64,000 nucleotides of DNA, taken from positions 310,001-374,000 of the forward strand of contig NZ_BMIB01000003.1 of assembly GCF_014641615.1 (NCBI RefSeq), given 5' to 3'. A program made the translations under genes and the position numbers. This document shows positions 37,208-45,646 of this stretch, one piece after another. The DNA comes from Filimonas zeae (lineage in GTDB: Bacteria > Bacteroidota > Bacteroidia > Chitinophagales > Chitinophagaceae). How positions within the stretch are numbered: the stretch's first letter is position 1; each line of letters begins with the position of its first letter. The notes beneath the pieces were generated by a model, which saw nothing but the letters and a program-made list of their open reading frames with translations, was not told the DNA's origin and made no database searches.

Positions 37208-37255
37208 GGGCGAGGTCAATTGTCGTGACTTGTCCGACAATTGTACACCTCGCCC
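37208..37255. other. candidate origin of transfer (oriT): 18-bp inverted repeat
   Basis: GGGCGAGGT plus CAATTGTCG (37208-37225) are inverted as CGACAATTG plus ACCTCGCCC (37235-37255), with a nine-base loop TGACTTGTC and a three-base TAC bulge. It lies 87 bases upstream of the mobilisation operon, where oriT is expected. A nick site cannot be placed by reading alone. It has no T-run, so it is unlikely to be just a terminator. Confidence 0.65.
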
Positions 37256-37825
37256 GTGGCAGTGTAGGCAACGTGAAACTCCCGCACCGGTGATGATGGG
37301 CCATGTACTCCTGCCGGGCTTTATCCTGCTGCCTGCAGGTGAGCATGCCCCTGAGTGCAGAAGATTGCAACTGCTGCCGCTGCCGTGATCTGTGGTTAGG
37401 AAAAATTGTTATAAGGCTTCCTTTGTATTGTCCAGCCCTGTTTCCCTGTACTATTGTGACAGTCGGGTAAAGTAGCCATCCCGTAAAAGCCGGGGAATGA
37501 TTTGCTGCTGATCTGTGGTAAAGGGATGGCTGGGGGCGGTAAATGACTGCCGGACGGTGCCCCTTTTTCTGGTTTTGCTGGTGGGCATTTATCACTGATA
37601 AAAGCTGCCCACAATGATTTGCTGAATAACATACGCTTCATTTTCTATTACACAATTCAGTTGAAAGAAGCATTAAAAATACCCCGCAAAGCAATGTCAG
37701 ACAAGATGTGTGCAATAAGGACTAGCTTATATAGATGCTGCTATTTTTATGAGTTTTTAAAGCAATTAAAGGAAGGGATAATTGTTCTTTTGACGCGAAA
37801 AGGGATAGTTGGTTTGCTACACCAT
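37256..37825. other. non-coding region between oriT-like repeat and KAP gene
   Basis: About 570 bases. The left 200 bases are GC-rich and probably belong to the oriT region; the right part is AT-rich. I see no convincing gene on either strand; possible short frames lack family features. Confidence 0.45.
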
Positions 37826-40378
37826 CTATTTATCTTTATCATTAGGTAGCAACTTTGAATACTGATCATTATCTCGCAGGTGATGCAGTAACCATCTTTG
37901 TTCAGATTTGTCTGAAACAACAAATCTGTCGCGTCCACTTTTATAGGCTTCTATTCCAGCTATGGTATGATTATACAAGCGCTTCAAATCTGGATCATCC
38001 ACAGTATATTTTTTCAAAGATTCTTCAAATTTTTCCCACGATCCAAATATGTCTGGCGTGAAAGGGGCTAATGCAAACTCTCCGTCAATATTCGGCAATG
38101 AATGAGATCGTATTATTGATCTAAGATAGGCTTCCATATTCTGTTGTGAACTGTGCAGATGTCGAAGCAATGCGTCATTTGCCAGTGAATAAAGTTGCAC
38201 TCTACGGTCTTTTCCTCTGGAATCAAGATTTAATAAATGGAAATCGGCAGCTTCATGACTATATCCTAGATGCTCATTGAGGTATGCTGAGAATAGGTTA
38301 TAAATTATTCTCTGAAGATGATTTTTTGTAAAAACATTCTCTGATTTATCACTATATATTAGCTCTTGAAGTAAATCATGAGCAAGTTGAGCTCTACTAT
38401 ACTTACCCAATTTTCCGTCATTTAAAATCAATTCAAGTTCTTTCCGGAAATCTTGTTCGGACTCAAATAACGTCAAATATTTTGCTCGATCTTTTATCAG
38501 ATGAATTGCACGGTTAGTAAACGAACCGTCTTTTTGACCGGGCATCAGGTAAACTCGAAGAATTTTCAAGTATTCCTCTTTGGACTCAAAAGTATCGTAC
38601 TGGTCTAGTATTTCATATAAACTATCACTTTTTCCATCCTGAATCCAATTGTCAAAAGTTAACTTAATCATAGTCATATCTTGTCCAATAAGATCTCTAA
38701 ATAGCTTAGGAGATATGAGATTAAATAACTGGAATGAAGCGTACAGAAAATAGTTGTTTACTCTTGCAAATTGTGAAGTAGGCTTTTTGTCGTTTTTCGT
38801 AAGGATGAACTTCACCGTATCAAATACAATTTGCGAATCAATTTCATGAATATTAAATTGACTTTTTAGCTTTTCCCAATTGATACTATGGACGTTCCAA
38901 TATTGATAATCTTGTTGGTTTTGTGTTATGAGTTTTCTATTAAGTATGCATTCATATACGGAGTAATGTCTGTTCTTCAACAGTTCTAACATAAGTAGAT
39001 CTAAAAAATAAACGCTGTCGCCAATTAGTCTATAACTTATTTTGAATGAGTTAACCAGTCTTTTAACATCTCTAAAATTATCAACGTAATGCTCGAATAA
39101 TACATGTATTGATAATTCAGATGACACCTTCGCTACATCTCTCAACATTATTAGGCCTTCCAGTAAATTTTCCCTTTCTTTCTCAGACCAATTGTCTTCC
39201 AATAGTAGTTTTTCAAATTCCTCTACATATACCATTGGTGGCCTAGGTGGTAGAGGGATAACGAATTGGAATATTTTCTTCAAATACTCGGTTTCTTTTG
39301 TAAATAGCTTTGTGTTTGCCAATGCCTCAACTACATAGTGATGATCCATAGCCACAACAAAAAAAACGTTGTTGAAACTGGCGGTATTTCTAATAATACG
39401 AAATACTTGCGCTATTTCTGCACCACTTAACCTGTCTACATCGTCAATAAACACAATATACCGCCGACCAGTTAAACGTATAGATTCGTTTATTTCGTTA
39501 TATCGTTCACTCAAAGGGCTATCAGGAATGATTTCATCAAGCAATGCTTCTGTAGCATGAAATGTTAACTCCTTACTTCTTCCTAAAGTTTTTTGTGCGT
39601 ATTTTTTTAGTTGGGATGCAGCAGAGCTGCTGTAAGGCTTTAGCGATTTGGAAAGTGTTTCAAAGAAGTCCTCCAAAATCTTATCTGCTGAAGCAGCTTT
39701 CCAAGGATTAAACTCAATAATTGTATTTTTTCTTTCAGCTCCAAGCCCCTCCTGTAAGCGCATTAAAAGATTAGTTTTCCCTTGTCCCCATTTCCCAAAA
39801 ACGCCAATCGAAAAACTACCTTCTCCTGCGGAATTATTAATAGCGTTAATCAATTCTTTAAGTGTAGAGTCATCAGTAGATACTGATTTTTTATCTTTTT
39901 GAAATGGAGTATCATGAATAAATGCTCCATAAGCCGCCTTTTGCAAAGACTTCCTATATGCCCTAAAATCCGATAGCCATAGAAGAACATGAATATAAAG
40001 AACGTCAGTCAAGTAAAAGCGACTAAAAAAAGCTGGGGCGAAAGTGTAAAAATGGTAATTGGTATCGTTTCTAATATCAGCCCAATAACAAACTGAAATT
40101 GCAATCCATAGTAGAAAGGAGGTCAAAGTTGGGATAAGCCTTCTTTCAAAAAATTTACTATATAAAGTCCAACCTGCAAATAGTAAAGACAAGAGAGCAA
40201 TGACACTAATTGTAGCGTCCTCGTCAGGTATGTGTGATAATAAATTATCAACTATGTAAGTGTCGTATTGCTTCCGGAATGTTTTATAAAGAACTAAAGC
40301 GGTACAAAACAAAAACAGAACTTTCCAACCTCTTTCTTTAAACGTTTTGAGGTAGGGAATTTTAAAAAATTCTCTCAT
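37826..40378 (-). CDS. KAP family P-loop NTPase with N-terminal membrane region
   Basis: An 850-residue protein. Hydrophobic helices lie at about 20-32, 57-73, 84-100 and 120-137, then the KAP NTPase domain: Walker A GKWGQGKT (195-202), Walker B YIVFIDDVDRL (307-317), and the FNPWKAA region typical of KAP proteins. KAP NTPases (named for Kidins220, ARMS and PifA) include PifA, which blocks phage T7 in F-plasmid hosts. The last 400 residues are helical and unknown. The gene is AT-rich compared with neighbouring mob genes and lies alone between mob and ICE housekeeping genes, so it is probably defence cargo; this is inference. Confidence 0.85.
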   Translation of the reverse strand: MREFFKIPYLKTFKERGWKVLFLFCTALVLYKTFRKQYDTYIVDNLLSHIPDEDATISVIALLSLLFAGWTLYSKFFERRLIPTLTSFLLWIAISVCYWADIRNDTNYHFYTFAPAFFSRFYLTDVLYIHVLLWLSDFRAYRKSLQKAAYGAFIHDTPFQKDKKSVSTDDSTLKELINAINNSAGEGSFSIGVFGKWGQGKTNLLMRLQEGLGAERKNTIIEFNPWKAASADKILEDFFETLSKSLKPYSSSAASQLKKYAQKTLGRSKELTFHATEALLDEIIPDSPLSERYNEINESIRLTGRRYIVFIDDVDRLSGAEIAQVFRIIRNTASFNNVFFVVAMDHHYVVEALANTKLFTKETEYLKKIFQFVIPLPPRPPMVYVEEFEKLLLEDNWSEKERENLLEGLIMLRDVAKVSSELSIHVLFEHYVDNFRDVKRLVNSFKISYRLIGDSVYFLDLLMLELLKNRHYSVYECILNRKLITQNQQDYQYWNVHSINWEKLKSQFNIHEIDSQIVFDTVKFILTKNDKKPTSQFARVNNYFLYASFQLFNLISPKLFRDLIGQDMTMIKLTFDNWIQDGKSDSLYEILDQYDTFESKEEYLKILRVYLMPGQKDGSFTNRAIHLIKDRAKYLTLFESEQDFRKELELILNDGKLGKYSRAQLAHDLLQELIYSDKSENVFTKNHLQRIIYNLFSAYLNEHLGYSHEAADFHLLNLDSRGKDRRVQLYSLANDALLRHLHSSQQNMEAYLRSIIRSHSLPNIDGEFALAPFTPDIFGSWEKFEESLKKYTVDDPDLKRLYNHTIAGIEAYKSGRDRFVVSDKSEQRWLLHHLRDNDQYSKLLPNDKDK

Positions 40379-40537
40379 ACAGCGGTCTTATACAGTGGGT
40401 TTCATGTTGATTATTAGCCAAATATAAGAAAACACAGTATAATCTTCTCTTTTTAGGACGGTATTGTAAGCAATAGAAGCAGCCTAGTATGTTGGCTGCT
40501 TCTGGTGCTCTCGTGGTAGCTACCTATAAAATATGCG

Positions 40538-40972
40538 TCATTCCAAAAATCCCTGCCGCTGAATATTCACCAGCCACTGCGCGGCAAAAAGCGTGTGATC
40601 TCTTTGCATTACCTTGTCAATGGCAGCCAGCCTGCCGGATTTTATGGTAATGCTTTCCTGATAAAACCCGGTGTTATCCTGCCGGATCTGGTACGGGAAA
40701 ATGGCCACCATCTGCGGCCTGTTTAAAATATGCCGCAAGTCTACCACTATAAAGTGCATACAGGGGTCAAACAGCTTCCGGCCTTTTTCCTCGTAATAAT
40801 GGGCAAGGCTGTACAGCCTTGCATCGCCTGCCGGTGCGTTAATATTTACACCAAAGCATTCTAATACCAGCGGCATAAACTCTGCCGTGGTAAAGGTGAT
40901 GGTTTCTTTACCTGCCATGCTATCAAGTAACTGGCAGAATATATCTGTAGCTTTCAGATTCAACATTTTCAT
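40538..40972 (-). CDS. conserved-looking ICE protein of unknown function
   Basis: A 144-residue protein without membrane segment. Features are TDIFCQLLDSMAGKETITFTTAEFMPLVLECFG in the N-terminal half and ESITIKSGRLAAIDKVMQRDHTLFAAQWLVNIQRQGFL at the C terminus. I do not recognise the family. It starts a group of three minus-strand small genes with the J-domain protein, in an area of backbone-like base composition. Confidence 0.6.
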   Translation of the reverse strand: MKMLNLKATDIFCQLLDSMAGKETITFTTAEFMPLVLECFGVNINAPAGDARLYSLAHYYEEKGRKLFDPCMHFIVVDLRHILNRPQMVAIFPYQIRQDNTGFYQESITIKSGRLAAIDKVMQRDHTLFAAQWLVNIQRQGFLE

Positions 40973-41019
40973 AAAAAAAGTGCTACCCTTGTTATGCAGC
41001 GTAGCGCCTGCATAACGGG

Positions 41020-41496
41020 TTATCTTTTTAATGCTTTGTTCTTGTTGTGTGAGGTAATCTGCTCGCTGCCGTACTTGGCTTTTATTTCTTCCAAACTTTT
41101 ATTGGTGCCCCGGCCATGATATTCGTCCGGGCTGTAGTACCACACTTTCTTTTGGCCGTGGTATGTGAGGCCCGCCTCTTTTAATTCTTTGCGCACAGGG
41201 AAAGTATTACCACTTGCCCACAGCCAGCGCCCTACCAGTTCAATGACAATGCCGGGCAGGTTTATAATAGCTTCTACTATCTGGCGGTATTCTTCGGACA
41301 GTCTGATTTCTTCGTCTGCTTCTGCATCTGTCATGCCGGCACCTTTGGCAATGCGGGCACAGGCATAGGCATATTCTGTATTAATGGCCTGCATGGTGGC
41401 AGTATCGCCGCCTGCATCGGGGTGGTTTTCTTTAGCCAGCTTTTTATACTGTGCTTTTACTTCTTCTACGGTGGTGCATTCAGTAAAGTATTTCAT
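41020..41496 (-). CDS. J-domain (DnaJ-like) protein of the ICE
   Basis: A 158-residue protein whose first 60 residues are a J domain: VEEVKAQYKKLAKENHPDAGG with the HPD tripeptide, then AINTEYAYACARIA. The HPD motif stimulates Hsp70 ATPase. The rest contains a hydrophobic helix (IINLPGIVIELVGRWLW) and a small C-terminal domain (KELKEAGLTYHGQKKVWYYSPDEYHGRG) that is recurrent in ICE proteins of this phylum. The role in the element is unknown; recruiting the host chaperone to replication or transfer proteins is possible. Confidence 0.82.
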   Translation of the reverse strand: MKYFTECTTVEEVKAQYKKLAKENHPDAGGDTATMQAINTEYAYACARIAKGAGMTDAEADEEIRLSEEYRQIVEAIINLPGIVIELVGRWLWASGNTFPVRKELKEAGLTYHGQKKVWYYSPDEYHGRGTNKSLEEIKAKYGSEQITSHNKNKALKR

Positions 41497-41541
41497 AGTA
41501 ATATTTTTTAATAATGAAGTGAATGGAATGGCGCGGGGAGA

Positions 41542-41742
41542 TTAGTTTTTAAACAGTGTGAGCCTTTGGGGATTGGCTATGTTCTGCCTGTGTCTGTGCT
41601 TGCGTACCAGACGAAAAACCATAATATCTTCATTCAGATAAATTGCCCATGCACATAACAGGGCGCGGGAACGTTTATACTTTTTGTTACGCTGTATCTC
41701 CCATGAAAGGGCCATTACGTTGTTAAAATTTTGACTGGTCAT
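41542..41742 (-). CDS. small basic ICE protein
   Basis: A 66-residue protein beginning MTSQNFNNVMALSWEIQRN; I prefer this start since the longer frame upstream has no family-like sequence. It is rich in K and R (KYKRSRALLC, RLVRKHRHRQN). No known domain. It is 45 bases upstream of the J-domain gene and probably co-transcribed. Confidence 0.55.
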   Translation of the reverse strand: MTSQNFNNVMALSWEIQRNKKYKRSRALLCAWAIYLNEDIMVFRLVRKHRHRQNIANPQRLTLFKN

Positions 41743-41769
41743 AACGCTACTTTTTAGGTTTGAATAATT

Positions 41770-41797
41770 GTGAATCATTCGGCTACGCCTCATTCAC
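41770..41797. promoter_or_regulatory. inverted repeat upstream of the small-gene operon
   Basis: GTGAAT (41770-41775) and ATTCAC (41792-41797) flank a palindromic GGCTACGCC. It is 28 bases upstream of the small minus-strand gene and could be an operator. Confidence 0.35.
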
Positions 41798-42241
41798 ATA
41801 CCGATAGCGACCAGCCCTAAGCCGATGGTGGGAAACGTCTAGGATTTTGGAAAAAAAATACTATTGCGCCACGCATCAATGCCGCGCAGCGGCTCTCATA
41901 GCATTGGAGATTTTTTTTTCAAAACCCCGCCAGCGGAGGCTTGCCGCAGCGCAGTCCTAGACTTTGCCACCAGCGGCATAGTATCTTTGCGGCCACGGTT
42001 TGCGAATGAGCAGCCACCGCAGGTGACCATCTGGCATAAAAAGAAAAGCAGCGTAAAGAAGCAGGCGTAAAAGGGAGTGACACAACGATGTTGCCCAAAG
42101 AGAAAAGCTCCTGTTATACATCTTTATTTTAACCCCTTTGGAAGGAAAAAGGCCCTATTTTGGGATAGCCCGTTTTAAAAAGGCATGATATTTTATGATA
42201 GGTACCAACGTTTACATTTTTAATCCAAAAGCGGCTTATCT
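41798..42241. other. GC-rich non-coding region with inverted repeat
   Basis: About 440 bases. GTCTAGGA (41837-41844) is inverted as TCCTAGAC (41955-41962), enclosing GC-rich DNA with two poly-T/A runs of nine bases. A plus-strand frame of 68 codons (41864-42070) crosses it but has no recognisable domain and I do not call it a gene. It may hold an ICE-specific regulatory or replication site. Confidence 0.4.
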
Positions 42242-42793
42242 ATGAGGCAGTTTGATTTACATTTTCATGTGAAGACAATACAGGGCGATAAGCTCTTACT
42301 GCTGTTGCAGGAACTGACCGGGATAAAGGAAAGTACCTTAATAAAATCAGCAGCCATCGAAAAGGAAGACCTGCTGGCGGGAACGGATAGCGAACCGGAC
42401 TACCTGGTTGTGAGCCAAAGCGCGGAAGACTGGTACTGCATCCAACATAATTCTTTCAAAAAGCTGTACAGTTGGGGCCGTGTATTGTCGCAGGAACTGG
42501 ATACGCTTTTTATACAGGTGGCGCACCGGCTGGATGATGGCTTTTGTTATTTTCTGGCTTATGAACGAGGGCAACGGCTCCGGGAAATTGAAGCTACCGG
42601 CTTGTCCGAAATTCCCGTATTAAACGGCGGTACCCTGTTTCCTTTTGAAAATCCGCATGCCGATGGCATAAGCGGTTATGATATACGCATGTTCGACCGG
42701 GATTTTATGGTGGACTATTGTATAGAATGCGGAGTAGACCTGCATAACCTTCATCTTTCTTATTATTCGCAGGTTTTCAAAAAGTCTGTTTAA
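42242..42793 (+). CDS. uncharacterised ICE protein
   Basis: A 183-residue soluble protein (MRQFDLHFHVKTIQGDKLLLLLQELTGIKES). It has no signal or membrane segment. The middle (YCIQHNSFKKLYSWGRVLSQELDTLFIQVAHRLDDGF) and end (GISGYDIRMFDRDFMVDYCIECGVDLHNLHL) look structured, alpha/beta. I do not recognise a family. It is transcribed towards the AraC gene with a 240-base gap. Confidence 0.6.
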   Translation: MRQFDLHFHVKTIQGDKLLLLLQELTGIKESTLIKSAAIEKEDLLAGTDSEPDYLVVSQSAEDWYCIQHNSFKKLYSWGRVLSQELDTLFIQVAHRLDDGFCYFLAYERGQRLREIEATGLSEIPVLNGGTLFPFENPHADGISGYDIRMFDRDFMVDYCIECGVDLHNLHLSYYSQVFKKSV

Positions 42794-43036
42794 TTTGATT
42801 TACAAGACTTTGGCCAATACTTCCTATTTATTTACTTCTGCAACGGGCACCTTTCAGCAGTTTTACCTTCTGATTACAGTACCGTGTTAATTTGTTCCTA
42901 ACGTCAGGCTGACGCAATAAAAATATTAGTATATTCATTTATATATAGTTGTATTAGCGTTTATTCCCCCCATTGGATAATCCCCGTTAGGGGCACTATG
43001 CTGTCGAACTGATTGGATGAACGAATAATCTCTGCT

Positions 43037-44008
43037 ATGACCATAACATCAACGACCCGTGGGCAGTTAAATTTTGTTGCTGTCGTACCCGAACGTTTAG
43101 GCTATTTAAAAATTCCGGGCAGTCTGGCACTGCATGCGGAAGAACCCTTTGCTAACGTCTTCTACCAGAAGTACCAGACTTCGGATTATTCCTTTTGGCT
43201 CAGTGCCTATACTGCAAAGGAAGACCATGCACTATATATACACCGTGATGGCCCTTTGATTGGTTTTAAAGTCCTGTTGAAGCAGAACATGCGCTATACC
43301 TGTGAAACGGGGGAAATCTATTTTAAACAGGGGCAGTTTCTTTTTGCGCAGGTGCCCTATATAGACAGTTTATTTTCTATCCGGAAGGGCCGGGAGTATT
43401 TTGTATTCGATATGTCGCTGACAATGGATTTTATTAAGCGGCTGAATCTACAGGTAAAGCAGTTAGACCGTTTTCTGGCCGGTTTACAGGAAGGAAAGAA
43501 CCGGTTTCTGTTGAATACCACCATGAACAGCAGTGCTACGCTGCTGGATGCTATTGAATACCTACGCCATCACCCGGCAGACAGACTGGCAGCAGGCAAA
43601 GCCGTGGAATCGCTGTTTCAGACCGTCATGGAGGGCAAGGCACAGGACTTGCCGGAGTATAAGATTGAACGCATGTATGAGGCAAGGGAGTTAATCAGGC
43701 TGGATATTACCCGGCATATTACCATACCCAACCTAGCGCGGATGGTGGGCACCAATTCCCGCGACCTGAAAACGGACTTTGTAAAGGTATTTTCCATTCC
43801 ACCGGGCCAGTACCTCCAGTATGAGCGCATGAAAACAGCAAAGCTGCTTCTGCTGAGTGAACCGCAGTTGACAGTTAATGAAATAGCGGTAAGAACCGGG
43901 TTTAAGAATGCTGCATCTTTTGACCCGGTATTTAAGGACAATGTGGGGATTACCCCTTCTGAATGGCGTAGAAATCGCGGAGTATTGCCCGGTAAGGAAC
44001 TAATGTGA
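43037..44008 (+). CDS. AraC family transcriptional regulator
   Basis: A 323-residue regulator if started at the ATG at 43037; a TTG at 43013 would add eight residues. The C-terminal AraC domain has two helix-turn-helices: LARMVGTNSRDLKTDFVKVFSIPPGQYLQYERM and LTVNEIAVRTGFKNAASFDPVFKDNVGITPSEWRR. The N-terminal 200 residues are a probable effector-binding beta domain. Upstream there is a short dyad CGTCA-GGC-TGACG (42902-42914). It may regulate ICE transfer or a neighbour; the target cannot be told. Confidence 0.92.
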   Translation: MTITSTTRGQLNFVAVVPERLGYLKIPGSLALHAEEPFANVFYQKYQTSDYSFWLSAYTAKEDHALYIHRDGPLIGFKVLLKQNMRYTCETGEIYFKQGQFLFAQVPYIDSLFSIRKGREYFVFDMSLTMDFIKRLNLQVKQLDRFLAGLQEGKNRFLLNTTMNSSATLLDAIEYLRHHPADRLAAGKAVESLFQTVMEGKAQDLPEYKIERMYEARELIRLDITRHITIPNLARMVGTNSRDLKTDFVKVFSIPPGQYLQYERMKTAKLLLLSEPQLTVNEIAVRTGFKNAASFDPVFKDNVGITPSEWRRNRGVLPGKELM

Positions 44009-44560
44009 AGAGGTGCCGCGCCCTAAATTCAAACCGATCTGGTAAGCCCATGCAGTAAGCTTTAGCGTTTTATCCTTACCTAAATCGTACTGGCTGTAAA
44101 TCAATATCCCTGCTGCCAGTGCTGCTGCGGCACTCCACAGCTGGTAATGCTCAACAGTGCCTCTGCCCATCGGTGCAGGCCCCAATGACATTTCCAGTAA
44201 AAAGTATATAGCCACCATAGGCAGCAGGCATACAAACGTAAAACACACTGCCCATAACAGATACCAGACAGGTTTTCGGTTGGCTTTCAGGGCGATCATA
44301 AGCCCTTTAAGCAGATATAATACACAGGTAATCAGATAGGCTCCTATGATAAGATAGGCCAGCTTTCCCAGCCTGCTTGCCTGTAGGTAAAATGTCTTAT
44401 GCTGCATGATATAGAAAGCAGCCACCAGTGAACTGCTGTAAACGAGGCATCTGAAAAGAAAGATACCAATGTATTTAAACGCCACTATTAACCATGCTGT
44501 TTGCCGCCGTGCCAGCGCTTCGGTATCGGATTCGTAATATCCTTCGTTGTACCTGTTCAT
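44000..44560 (-). CDS. four-helix membrane protein of the ICE
   Basis: A 186-residue protein with hydrophobic helices at about 25-50, 62-82, 95-118 and 133-150. The N terminus (MNRYNEGYYESDTEALARRQ) is acidic and cytoplasmic. No family recognised. It overlaps the convergent AraC gene by nine bases. A perfect 12-base palindrome AATACCGGTATT (44583-44594) lies in its promoter region. Confidence 0.65.
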   Translation of the reverse strand: MNRYNEGYYESDTEALARRQTAWLIVAFKYIGIFLFRCLVYSSSLVAAFYIMQHKTFYLQASRLGKLAYLIIGAYLITCVLYLLKGLMIALKANRKPVWYLLWAVCFTFVCLLPMVAIYFLLEMSLGPAPMGRGTVEHYQLWSAAAALAAGILIYSQYDLGKDKTLKLTAWAYQIGLNLGRGTSSH

Positions 44561-44582
44561 AAATTAGCTTTTAATGGTGAAG

Positions 44583-44594
44583 AATACCGGTATT
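44583..44594. promoter_or_regulatory. perfect palindrome upstream of membrane-protein gene
   Basis: AATACCGGTATT is a 12-base perfect palindrome 23 bases upstream of the minus-strand start codon; a further half site AATACCG occurs at about 44607. It may be an operator in the divergent region between the membrane-protein gene and rteC. Confidence 0.35.
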
Positions 44595-44740
44595 GTAATA
44601 TACGAAAATACCGTAAGATTAGTATGCAGGGAAAAATTCACCATTCGCTGAATATTCCTGCACCATTATAGCCTGCCCTTCCGGGGTGTTAGCACCATCT
44701 TTGATAATTCTCAGGCGAACTAATTTGTGAAAACTCAAAC

Positions 44741-45625
44741 GTGTGTGATTATGGAAAGTGTAAAGCGCCCTTTTTTCAACAGCTCCATAGTAAACTAACT
44801 GAGGAACTGGCTATCATTCAGCAAGACGAACAATATGTATTAAAAGCACAGGAGCGCAGCATCAAAGCTGTGCGCAGTTCTATGGAGCTATTACGGACAA
44901 ACATTACAGAACAACCATTTAAAAGTGAACAGGAGGAAATTGTATTTTTCAAAGAAGTAAAACCAGTGTTTTGCAGTTTAATGATGTACCATGTAAAATG
45001 CTACCGCATGGAAAGTAGAAAGCCTGCCGGTAGCATGGAAGCAAAGCTAAAGTTTCTGCATGCGGAGTTACAGGAAATAGATACCTTCTTTGCAAGCCAT
45101 CTGGCCTTTTTTGAATACTACCGCAGCGGTTCTACTGCTATGGATGATAAGTATTTTATCAGGGGCAGGCAGGACGAACATTATTCTATGGAAGTGCAGT
45201 ACCTGTGCAGTGATTTATCATTCAGTACCGGCTATGATTTACTGATAGCAAGGCTGCTGGCTAACGAATTACTGGCAGCAGATATAAATGAGGCCATCTA
45301 CAACCTGCAAAACAATACCACAAAAGAAGAGAAAACGGGTAATGTGTTGCATGCAGCTTTCCAGAAAGGAAAAGGCTATGTGCAGACTTCCTACCGTGCA
45401 AAGGAGTTGTATGTATTTCTGCGGTCGCTGGTGGATGCGGAGGGAGTGATTAATCACACCTATAAGAGCTTCTTTGAACTGATTGTACCCGGTATTGCCA
45501 ATAAACAATCACATGCCTTTTCTCCAACCAGCTTACTAAAGTACAGTGATAAGGTCGATATGGAAACAAGGGATAATGTTAAGAGGTTACTTCAAAAAAT
45601 GATTCGTAATATTGAAAACTATTAA
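44741..45625 (+). CDS. rteC: RteC family regulator of ICE excision
   Basis: A 294-residue protein matching RteC, which in CTnDOT activates excision gene expression after induction by RteA/RteB. Recognisable parts are FFQQLHSKLTEELAII, EIVFFKEVKPVFCSLMMYHVKCYRME, FFEYYRSGSTAMDDKYFIRG and the C-terminal helix-turn-helix-like DVNEAIYNL / SYRAKELYVFLRSLVDAEGVIN. There is no early in-frame ATG, so I take GTG at 44741. No rteB gene is seen in the window. The next gene, a KAP NTPase, starts 21 bases after it. Confidence 0.88.
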   Translation: MCDYGKCKAPFFQQLHSKLTEELAIIQQDEQYVLKAQERSIKAVRSSMELLRTNITEQPFKSEQEEIVFFKEVKPVFCSLMMYHVKCYRMESRKPAGSMEAKLKFLHAELQEIDTFFASHLAFFEYYRSGSTAMDDKYFIRGRQDEHYSMEVQYLCSDLSFSTGYDLLIARLLANELLAADINEAIYNLQNNTTKEEKTGNVLHAAFQKGKGYVQTSYRAKELYVFLRSLVDAEGVINHTYKSFFELIVPGIANKQSHAFSPTSLLKYSDKVDMETRDNVKRLLQKMIRNIENY

Positions 45626-45646
45626 CCACTGCTAATTTTTTCACCA

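Noticed and set aside
37619..37849. 76-codon plus-strand frame before the KAP gene
   Set aside because: Overlaps the end of the KAP gene, AT-rich, no family pattern.
41864..42070. 68-codon plus-strand frame in the GC-rich ICE intergenic region
   Set aside because: No start context and no recognisable domain; composition follows the local GC-rich repeats. Kept only as a remark in the region entry.
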